A stretch of DNA of 6,778 bases, taken from NCBI GenBank assembly GCA_030615705.1, contig JAUWYT010000086.1, forward strand, positions 1 to 6,778, in the 5' to 3' direction. The notes under the pieces were generated by a model, which was not told the origin of the DNA, did not search any database, and saw only the letters and a program-made list of their open reading frames with translations. A program made the position numbers and the translations under genes. The stretch is from Chloroflexota bacterium. Its GTDB lineage: Bacteria; Chloroflexota; Anaerolineae; VGOG01. Below, one piece after another: positions 1-4,551 of the stretch (within the stretch, counting starts at the first letter, position 1; each line of letters starts with the position of its first letter).

Positions 1-299
1 ACCGCATCGCTAACCCTCGGTTGATCCATGTCGGCCAACGGCTGGCCATCCCCGCCAGCGGGATGACGCCTTCGCCCCCTTCGACAAGCCCCTGGTCCTT
101 TGGCACTTGTCCTGGACCCTTTGTCCCCTGTGTCCTTGGGCCACAGGACCAAGGGCTTGGGCACTTAGTCCTGTACGGCCTGAGTACAGGGCCAAAGGAC
201 CAAGGGCGACAAGTACAGGGCCCCAGGGACAAAGGGCTCGGGACGACGCAGGCTCAGGGCGGGCTGCCGAGTGCGTGTCTTCAAGGGATTGGCGCGTGA
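1..299 (+). CDS. C-terminal end of a LysM-domain protein (5' partial), tail running through repeat DNA
   Basis: The reading frame is open from base 3 to a TGA at 297-299, and its start lies upstream of the window. The first translated residues, RIANPRLIHVGQRLAIP, match the second half of a LysM motif (the usual pattern is N-x-I-x-NP-x-x-I-x-VGQ-x-L-x-IP). LysM modules bind peptidoglycan or related glycans and are usually found in cell-wall or secreted proteins. After the motif comes a short Ser/Pro stretch (ASGMTPSPPSTSP). The remaining ~68 residues are low-complexity and rich in Gly, Pro and Gln. They are translated from the repeat mosaic at about 75-240, so they probably are not an original part of the protein; an older stop may have been lost. 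The enzymatic or structural part is outside the window, so no function beyond glycan binding can be given. I am fairly sure of the LysM call and unsure that the tail is functional. Confidence 0.62.
   Translation, partial: RIANPRLIHVGQRLAIPASGMTPSPPSTSPWSFGTCPGPFVPCVLGPQDQGLGHLVLYGLSTGPKDQGRQVQGPRDKGLGTTQAQGGLPSACLQGIGA
76..91 (+). repeat. Partial copy (left arm) of the palindromic interspersed element
   Basis: These 16 bases, CCCCTTCGACAAGCCC, are identical to the left end of the element found inside the glycosyltransferase (596-611). All but the first base are also identical in the hydrolase copy (3450-3464). Only the left arm is present; the sequence then passes into a different repeat mosaic. 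It is read in the same frame as the other two copies, giving P-S-T-S-P in the LysM protein tail. Confidence 0.7.
92..240. repeat. Mosaic of short direct and inverted repeats
   Basis: This stretch is built from a few short words in both orientations. GGAC(C/A)AAGGGC occurs at 146-156, 197-207 and 227-237. GTACAGGGCC occurs at 184-193 and 213-222. Perfect 11-bp inverted pairs are 94-104 with 191-201, and 117-127 with 226-236. These two pairs interlock rather than nest, so the region is not one simple hairpin. A local hairpin with near-matching 9-bp arms lies at 134-154. There is no constant spacing of identical repeats as in a CRISPR array. The LysM frame reads through all of it. Confidence 0.72.
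168..192 (+). other. Strong local hairpin inside the repeat mosaic
   Basis: GTCCTGTAC (168-176) and GTACAGGGC (184-192) can pair around a 7-base loop. Seven pairs are perfect (170-176 with 184-190), extended by one T-G wobble and one G-C pair. No T-run follows, so a Rho-independent terminator is not supported. It could still affect the stability or translation of the upstream gene's message. Confidence 0.5.
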
Positions 300-350
300 T
301 AAAGAATAGCGTGTGTTCACGGCGGAGCGCGGCATGGCGGCAGGCTTCAG

Positions 351-378
351 CGCCATACGCCATCGGCCATCTGCTATC
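351..378 (+). repeat. Heptamer tandem array, four degenerate units
   Basis: Four consecutive 7-base units read CGCCATA, CGCCATC, GGCCATC and TGCTATC. The array lies in the gap between the LysM frame and the glycosyltransferase, just upstream of the putative promoter. Unit length and copy number match other small arrays in this window (3169-3204 and 5836-5863), although the unit sequence differs. Confidence 0.65.
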
Positions 379-405
379 TGCTTGTGAACTGTGACCATTA
401 TTCTG

Positions 406-414
406 TGTTACAAT
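406..414 (+). promoter_or_regulatory. Putative extended -10 promoter for the polysaccharide genes
   Basis: TGTTACAAT fits an extended -10 element (TGn plus TACAAT, one mismatch to TATAAT). No good -35 lies at the normal distance: TTGTGA at 382-387 is 21 bases away, so the TGn extension may compensate. Transcription would start near 421, giving a leader of about 24 bases before the ATG at 445. The call is by eye only. Confidence 0.42.
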
Positions 415-444
415 AGTGGTGTGGAAAACAAAGGCTATCGGTCC

Positions 445-1728
445 ATGCACATCGGCCTAAATGCCCACCTCCTGTCCCTGGCAGAGACCTATCGGGGCGC
501 CGGCATCAACTGGTACATCCGCAGCTTGCTCACCCACCTACCTCGCGTTGACTACGATAACCGCTATACAGCTTTCCTCGGAGAGAGGCGTTTCACCCCT
601 TCGACAAGCCCTCGTGGTGAGCCTGTCGAACCATCAGGATACCGCAGTTCGGGACTGGCCCTGTGGAATACGTCATATTCCAACTTAGACTCTGTAGAAG
701 AGGCCTATTCCACAGGACTGGCGTTGAAGCTTTCGCGGCTGCCTACCTTCAGGCCTGTGGTGAGGATCTTCTGGGAACAGGTGGTTCAACCTCTCGCTTT
801 GAAAAAAGAGAAGGTGGACTTGCTTCACGCCCTGGCTTTCGTCACGCCTTTGCTCTCCCCTTGTCCCTCGGTGGTTACCATTTATGACCTCAGTTTTCTC
901 CTTTATCCTGAGAGTTTCAAGCACTCTAAACGCTTCTATCTTGGCCTCTTCACCCGCCTCTCTGCGAAGAGGGCCAGGCGCATCATCGCCATCTCAGAGA
1001 GCACCAAGCGCGACGTGGTCCGCCTGCTGGGGGTTCCGCCCGAGAAAGTGGAGGTGGTCTATTGCGGAATAGACGAGGCCTTCCGTCCCCTGGCCGAGGA
1101 TCAGGTAGCTACTTTTCGGTCGAAGCGTGGCCTGCCGGAGCGTTTCATCCTCTTCGTGGGCACCATCGAGCCGCGCAAGAATGTAGCCAGGCTCATCGAA
1201 GCCTTTGCAGACTTGCAGACTTGCAAGCTTGCGAACTTGAAACTCGTCATCGGTGGGGCTAAAGGTTGGTTTTGCGAGCATGTTTTCGCCCGCGTGGAGG
1301 AGTTGGGTCTGGAGGGCGATGTGATGTTTCCCGGCTACATCCCCGTCAGTGAGTTACCCCTGTGGTACAACGCGGCGGAGCTCTTTGTTTACCCTTCCCT
1401 CTACGAGGGCTTCGGGCTGCCTCCCCTGGAAGCCATGGCCTGTGGGACGCCGGTGGTCGCAGCCAACACATCGTCGCTGCCGGAGGTGGTGGGCGAGGCG
1501 GGGCTGACCGTTGATCCATTGGATGTCGAGGGGCTGGCGGAGGCCATGAGGCGGGCTTTGAGTGACGAGGCTCTACGGCAGGAGATGAGGGAGCGGGGCC
1601 TACAGAGGGCCAAAGGTTTCTCCTGGACAAAAACAGCTCGGGAGACGGTGCAGGTCTACCGGCGAGCGATGGAGTGCGCCTGTACTGAGCGTTCGACTGA
1701 GCTCACGCCGAAGTCTCAGCCGAAGTAG
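445..1728 (+). CDS. Family 4 glycosyltransferase (GT-B fold), exopolysaccharide type, with in-frame repeat insertions
   Basis: This 427-residue enzyme should transfer a sugar from a nucleotide-sugar donor to a lipid-linked glycan on the inner face of the membrane; the exact sugar cannot be told. The GT4 donor domain shows GTIEPRKN (residues 239-246, with phosphate-contacting R244 and K245), VIGGAKGW, VMFPGYIP, and the E-x7-E motif in EGFGLPPLE (E321 and E329). The start at ATG 445 gives the familiar MHIGLNAHLL N-terminus, preceded by a weak AAAGG at 430-434; GTG codons at 391 and 421 are in frame but less likely. Three foreign-looking segments interrupt an otherwise normal sequence: residues 52-65 plus 72-92 in the acceptor domain, 255-266 between donor-domain strands, and the tail 413-427. 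All keep the frame. It sits 11 bp upstream of a polyprenyl glycosylphosphotransferase gene, suggesting one operon. Confidence 0.93.
   Translation: MHIGLNAHLLSLAETYRGAGINWYIRSLLTHLPRVDYDNRYTAFLGERRFTPSTSPRGEPVEPSGYRSSGLALWNTSYSNLDSVEEAYSTGLALKLSRLPTFRPVVRIFWEQVVQPLALKKEKVDLLHALAFVTPLLSPCPSVVTIYDLSFLLYPESFKHSKRFYLGLFTRLSAKRARRIIAISESTKRDVVRLLGVPPEKVEVVYCGIDEAFRPLAEDQVATFRSKRGLPERFILFVGTIEPRKNVARLIEAFADLQTCKLANLKLVIGGAKGWFCEHVFARVEELGLEGDVMFPGYIPVSELPLWYNAAELFVYPSLYEGFGLPPLEAMACGTPVVAANTSSLPEVVGEAGLTVDPLDVEGLAEAMRRALSDEALRQEMRERGLQRAKGFSWTKTARETVQVYRRAMECACTERSTELTPKSQPK
597..647 (+). repeat. Palindromic interspersed element, copy in the glycosyltransferase gene
   Basis: This copy matches 3450-3500 over 51 bases with two differences; the first 43 bases are identical. 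The core starts CCCTTCGACAAGCCC and has terminal arms TTCGACA (600-606) and TGTCGAA (624-630), with further pairing just inside, so it forms an imperfect hairpin. In frame it encodes PSTSPRGEPVEPSG (residues 52-65), between the strand ending RRFT and the segment leading into KLSRLPTFRP. Confidence 0.88.
654..722. mobile_element. 57-bp MITE-like unit (660-716) with 6-bp direct repeats
   Basis: Perfect 11-bp inverted repeats, CCTGTGGAATA at 660-670 and TATTCCACAGG at 706-716, bound a 57-base unit. Immediately outside them is the direct repeat ACTGGC (654-659 and 717-722), as expected for a target duplication. Removing one repeat plus the unit takes out 63 bases, exactly 21 codons, and joins the protein as SSGLALKLSRLPTF. 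The duplication shows in the protein as GLAL at residues 70-73 and 91-94. A second internal TGGAATA/TATTCCA pair (664-670 with 676-682) adds hairpin potential. The unit is too short to encode a transposase. Confidence 0.6.
1207..1238 (+). repeat. Octamer tandem array inside the glycosyltransferase donor domain
   Basis: Four 8-base units read GCAGACTT, GCAGACTT, GCAAGCTT and GCGAACTT. They encode about ADLQTCKLANLK (residues 255-266), between the helix after GTIEPRKN and the strand LVIGGAKGW. The composition and period are unlike the surrounding gene. With an 8-bp period the array changes length without a frameshift only in steps of three units. Confidence 0.68.
1684..1726 (+). repeat. 12-bp-period repeat forming the glycosyltransferase C-terminus
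   Basis: ACTGAGC recurs at 1684-1690 and 1696-1702, and GCCGAAGT at 1707-1714 and 1719-1726, each 12 bases apart. Short inverted words (CTGAG at 1697-1701 and CTCAG at 1715-1719) add pairing. The stretch encodes most of the tail CTERSTELTPKSQPK, and its last T is the first base of the TAG stop. GT4 enzymes normally end near the preceding VYRRAM segment. Confidence 0.6.
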
Positions 1729-1739
1729 AGGTAGCGGAG

Positions 1740-3167
1740 ATGTTTGAGCGATACCGGCGATTGGGTTCCTTAGCAACAGCCTTGATGGACATCGTGCTCA
1801 TTAACTTGGCCTTCGCCGTTGCTTACTGGGTGCGCTATGACCTGCAGTGGTTTCGCGCCGTGGATCCTGTCTATGATGCTCCCTTCCGGGTGTACGTACC
1901 TTTCGCTTTGGTGTTGACAGTTCTTTTGATGATCACCTACAAGCTGGGGGGAGTTTACGATCAGCCTCGCGGCGCCTCCTGGCTTGATGAGGTCTACGCT
2001 CTTGTCGGCGGTACCACCACAGGCATCGTCATCATAATGGCCATCACGTTCTGGTTTCGTCCCCTGGTCTATTCCCGCTTGATGTTCATCTGGGCGGGGG
2101 GGATGATCGTTGCTTTGCTCTCGCTCAGCCGCCTGATCAAGCGTTGGGTCTGGGAAAGCCTGATGCGGCGAGGCATCGGTGTGGATCGCGTGCTCATAGT
2201 CGGAGCCGGCGAAGTGGGCCGTAAGCTGATGCGCAACATCGTGGGCCAGCCCGAGTTGGGCTACCAAGTCATCGGCTTCGTTGACGATGACCCTGAGAGG
2301 AATAGGACAGACATCGGCCGCTTCAAGGCTTTCGGGGGGATTAATAACCTGCCCCACGCCGTACAGGAGGAGGCCATTGATGAGGTCATTATCACCCTGC
2401 CCTGGATGTATCATCGTAAGATTCTAGGAATCATGCGTCAGTGTGAGCGGGAGCAGGTCCGGGCTCGCATTGTGCCCGATCTATTTCAGTTGGCCCTCAG
2501 CCGGGTGGACATCGAGGACCTGGGCGGTATCCCCATTATCGGTGTCAAGGAGATATCTATCACTGGGTGGAACCTGGCCTTTAAGCGGGCCAGCGACATC
2601 GTTCTCTCTTTGGCAGGGTTGATCCTTCTCTCCCCTCTAATTCTTCTCATCTCTGTGGCCATTAAACTGGATTCCCCCGGCCCCATCCTTTTCAAACAGG
2701 TTCGGGTGGGCAAAGGGGGGCGAAGGTTTGTGTTTTACAAGTTTCGCTCCATGCGCCAGGGGGCAGAGGAGGAACGTCCTCAACTGGCAGATCGAGACGA
2801 AGTCGTGGGCCCCACTTTCAAGATCCGTCACGACCCACGCTGTACTCGAGTGGGCAGGTTCGTGCGTCGCACCAGCCTGGACGAGCTTCCTCAGCTCTAT
2901 AACGTCTTGCGGGGAGAGATGAGCCTGGTTGGCCCCCGCCCGGCCATCCCTTTGGAGGTAGAGCAGTACCAGGAGTGGCACCTAAGGCGTTTGGAGATCT
3001 CGCCGGGCATCACTGGCCTCTGGCAGGTCAGTGGCCGCAGCCGGCTCACCTTCGATGAGATGTGCCTGCTGGATATCTACTACTTGGAAAATTGGTCACC
3101 TCTTTTGGATCTCAAGATCGCACTAAAGACCATCCCTGCCATCCTTGTCGGCACAGGAGCGTATTAG
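1740..3167 (+). CDS. Polyprenyl-phosphate glycosyl-1-phosphate transferase (WcaJ/EpsE type)
   Basis: This membrane enzyme moves a sugar-1-phosphate from a UDP-sugar to undecaprenyl phosphate, the first step in building an exopolysaccharide repeat unit. Its 475 residues match the usual length. Four N-terminal membrane segments lie at about 8-31, 52-66, 86-106 and 112-130. A Rossmann-like CoA-binding-type domain follows, with VGAGEVG at 154-160. The C-terminal bacterial sugar transferase domain begins with a hydrophobic helix (287-308) holding the S298-P299 break known from re-entrant helices in this family. It contains KFRSM (334-338), the catalytic Asp-Glu pair in SLDELPQL (D381, E382), SLVGPRP and GITGLWQVSGRS. 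The ATG at 1740 has GAGGT at 1728-1732 with a 7-base spacer and starts 11 bases after the glycosyltransferase stop. Which sugar is loaded (glucose, galactose or other) cannot be read from the sequence. No repeat insertions were seen in it. Confidence 0.95.
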   Translation: MFERYRRLGSLATALMDIVLINLAFAVAYWVRYDLQWFRAVDPVYDAPFRVYVPFALVLTVLLMITYKLGGVYDQPRGASWLDEVYALVGGTTTGIVIIMAITFWFRPLVYSRLMFIWAGGMIVALLSLSRLIKRWVWESLMRRGIGVDRVLIVGAGEVGRKLMRNIVGQPELGYQVIGFVDDDPERNRTDIGRFKAFGGINNLPHAVQEEAIDEVIITLPWMYHRKILGIMRQCEREQVRARIVPDLFQLALSRVDIEDLGGIPIIGVKEISITGWNLAFKRASDIVLSLAGLILLSPLILLISVAIKLDSPGPILFKQVRVGKGGRRFVFYKFRSMRQGAEEERPQLADRDEVVGPTFKIRHDPRCTRVGRFVRRTSLDELPQLYNVLRGEMSLVGPRPAIPLEVEQYQEWHLRRLEISPGITGLWQVSGRSRLTFDEMCLLDIYYLENWSPLLDLKIALKTIPAILVGTGAY

Positions 3168-3168
3168 T

Positions 3169-3204
3169 CAATGACCAATGACCAACAAACCAATGACCAA
3201 TGAA
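3169..3204 (+). repeat. CAATGAC heptamer array directly after the stop codon
   Basis: Starting one base after the TAG, the units are CAATGAC, CAATGAC, CAACAAAC (a variant 8-mer), CAATGAC and CAATGAA. It lies wholly in the spacer before the hydrolase gene and has no coding potential of its own. Confidence 0.78.
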
Positions 3205-3206
3205 TC

Positions 3207-3220
3207 GATTTGGGATTTGG
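3207..3220 (+). repeat. GATTTGG heptamer, two units
   Basis: GATTTGG is present twice in tandem, and the related word GGGATTTGAGG occurs at 3254-3264 just before the hydrolase start. A similar octamer pair (TTGATTTG, CTGATTTG) lies at 4518-4533 ahead of purA, so this word precedes two start sites in the window. Confidence 0.5.
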
Positions 3221-3226
3221 GCACTG

Positions 3227-3246
3227 CGTGCTGAGGCCTCAGTGCG
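3227..3246. other. Palindrome in the spacer before the hydrolase
   Basis: CTGAGGCCTCAG (3231-3242) is a perfect 12-bp palindrome, extended to 20 bases by two G-T wobbles and two further G-C pairs. GCACTG (3221-3226) can alternatively pair with CAGTGC (3240-3245). No T-run follows, so it is not a standard terminator for the upstream gene. An operator or a repeat remnant are both possible. Confidence 0.42.
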
Positions 3247-3260
3247 AAGCATTGGGATTT

Positions 3261-3264
3261 GAGG
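3261..3264 (+). promoter_or_regulatory. Ribosome binding site deciding the hydrolase start
   Basis: GAGG lies six bases upstream of the ATG at 3271. The other in-frame starts, TTG 3259 and ATG 3265, overlap or abut this site and lack their own, so 3271 is preferred. Confidence 0.55.
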
Positions 3265-3270
3265 ATGATT

Positions 3271-4509
3271 ATGTTCGAGCTTTCACCTCAGGATAAAGAT
3301 GATCTCGTCCGTTTCGCACAGGATTTGATCCGTACCCCCAGTCCCTCGACTAAGGAGAAGGCGCTGGCCGAGCGTCTGGCGGAGGAGATGCGGCGGGTGG
3401 GTTTTCCAAGGGTAAGGCACGATCGCATCGGAAACGTAATCGGATGCCTCCCTTCGACAAGCCCTCGTGGTGAGCCTGTCGAACCATCAGGACACCGCGG
3501 CGCTAGCACTGGCCCCAGGCTCCTCTATAACGGTCACATGGACACCGTAAGCGTCAGCGACCCTGCTTCTTGGGCCCGCGATCCCTATGGAGCCCAGATC
3601 GAGGATGGGGTCCTTTACGGCCTGGGCGCTTGTGACATGAAGGGCGCATTGGCGGCCCTGGTCTACGGGGCCAAGGCTCTCATTGACGCAGGCATCCAAC
3701 TCGCCGGCGAGCTCTGTGTGGTGGGCGTCGTCCAGGAGGAACCCTGCGAGGGTTTGGCGATGCAGGTGCTGATCGAAGAAGAGGGAATCAGGCCAGATTT
3801 CGTCGTCCTGGGGGAGCCCACGGATTTGCAAATCAACTGTGGACAGCGGGGTCGCATAGAAATGAAAGTTACTGTCCGGGGCAGATCCTGTCATGCCTCC
3901 ACTCCCAGGCAAGGCAGGAACGCTATCTACGACGCCGCTCGGTTGATCTTCGGCGTCGAGCTTTTGGCCCCCCAGTTAGCTGACGATGCTTTCCTGGGGC
4001 AGGGGAGCATTGCCGTCACTCAGATTGAGAGCTCCGCCGCCAGCCGCAACGCCATCCCTGACGCTTGCACCTTCTACATTGATCGCCGCCTTACGCTGGG
4101 TGAGACCGAGGCCAAGGCCCTGGCGGAGATCCAAGGGATAATCGCCCGTGAGAGAGTCGAAGCCAAGGTGAATGTCTCCGAGTATCAAGCGACCAGCTAC
4201 ACTGGCTATGAGTGCAGGGCCAGGGAATATTATCCCCCTTGGGCCCTGGACCAGGACCACCCTCTGGTGCAAGCCACAGCCCGGGCCATTAGGGAGACGT
4301 TAGGTTATCGGCCGAGGATCGGCCAGTGGGCCTTCTCCACCGATGGGGTCTACACCATGGGGAGGGCCAACATCCCCACGGTGGGCTTCGGCCCCGGTGA
4401 GGAGCGCTTCGCCCATACCGTGGACGACCAGATCCGCCTGGCCGACGTTGTGGCTGCCGCTCGGGTTTATGCCCGCCTGGCCGTTGAGGTCCTGGGGGTT
4501 CGCGATTAG
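3271..4509 (+). CDS. M20-family metallohydrolase, YgeY-like, with an in-frame repeat insertion
   Basis: This 412-residue cytoplasmic enzyme belongs to the ArgE/DapE/M20 di-zinc hydrolases and most resembles the YgeY branch, called selenium-metabolism-linked hydrolase; its substrate is not established. Metal and catalytic residues are visible: H89 and D91 in NGHMDT, D122 in GACDMKG, E156 (general base) and E157 in VVQEEP, E182 in LGEPTD, and H382 in ERFAHTVDD. YgeY-type segments include CGQRGRIEMKV with SCHAS, IDRRLTLGET, WAFSTDGV and VGFGPGEE. The lid or dimerisation domain would be roughly residues 190-300. About 21 residues (59-79), including the repeat-encoded PSTSPRGEPVEPSG, sit between the strand ending RIGNVIG and TGPRLLYNGHMD, where relatives have a short turn. 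No catalytic residue is disturbed. purA follows after 42 bases, suggesting co-transcription. An acetylornithine or succinyl-diaminopimelate deacylase is a less likely alternative. Confidence 0.88.
   Translation: MFELSPQDKDDLVRFAQDLIRTPSPSTKEKALAERLAEEMRRVGFPRVRHDRIGNVIGCLPSTSPRGEPVEPSGHRGASTGPRLLYNGHMDTVSVSDPASWARDPYGAQIEDGVLYGLGACDMKGALAALVYGAKALIDAGIQLAGELCVVGVVQEEPCEGLAMQVLIEEEGIRPDFVVLGEPTDLQINCGQRGRIEMKVTVRGRSCHASTPRQGRNAIYDAARLIFGVELLAPQLADDAFLGQGSIAVTQIESSAASRNAIPDACTFYIDRRLTLGETEAKALAEIQGIIARERVEAKVNVSEYQATSYTGYECRAREYYPPWALDQDHPLVQATARAIRETLGYRPRIGQWAFSTDGVYTMGRANIPTVGFGPGEERFAHTVDDQIRLADVVAAARVYARLAVEVLGVRD
3450..3500 (+). repeat. Palindromic interspersed element, copy in the hydrolase gene
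   Basis: Bases 3450-3492 are identical to 597-639 in the glycosyltransferase, and the next eight bases differ at two places. Arms TTCGACA (3453-3459) and TGTCGAA (3477-3483) bound the hairpin. It is read in the same frame as the other copy, giving PSTSPRGEPVEPSG (residues 61-74). The two host genes are unrelated, so the identity is not due to homology. Confidence 0.9.
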
Positions 4510-4538
4510 CTGAGGGTTTGATTTGCTGATTTGTTTTG

Positions 4539-4544
4539 AGGAGG
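4539..4544 (+). promoter_or_regulatory. Strong ribosome binding site for purA
   Basis: A perfect AGGAGG lies seven bases before the ATG at 4552. It is the best match to the 16S tail seen here, consistent with high expression of a housekeeping enzyme. Confidence 0.7.
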
Positions 4545-4551
4545 GAGACGA

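Noticed and set aside
168..192. Rho-independent terminator of the LysM gene
   Set aside because: The hairpin lies inside the open frame and no T-run follows it.
92..240. Possible CRISPR array
   Set aside because: The words are short (about 10-11 bases), occur in both orientations and have irregular spacing, so there is no repeat-spacer pattern.
10..450. Antisense frame of 146 codons over the repeat mosaic and promoter region
   Set aside because: It covers low-complexity repeats and the LysM frame, with no domain or ribosome binding site seen.
1770..2414. Long antisense open frame (214 codons, - strand) inside the glycosylphosphotransferase gene
   Set aside because: It is fully opposite a clear, motif-complete gene. 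Its translation has no recognisable motif and is explained by codon bias of the real strand.
3168..3270. Small gene or terminator between the two clusters
   Set aside because: The spacer is only 103 bases of repeats and a palindrome, with no start plus ribosome binding site giving a plausible peptide, and no T-run.
3271..4509. Selenocysteine or other selenium signature in the YgeY-like gene
   Set aside because: There is no in-frame TGA before the normal stop. The family name reflects gene neighbourhood, not selenium content.
4510..4551. Riboswitch or attenuator upstream of purA
   Set aside because: The gap is only 42 bases and holds a repeat word and a ribosome binding site, too little for a purine riboswitch.
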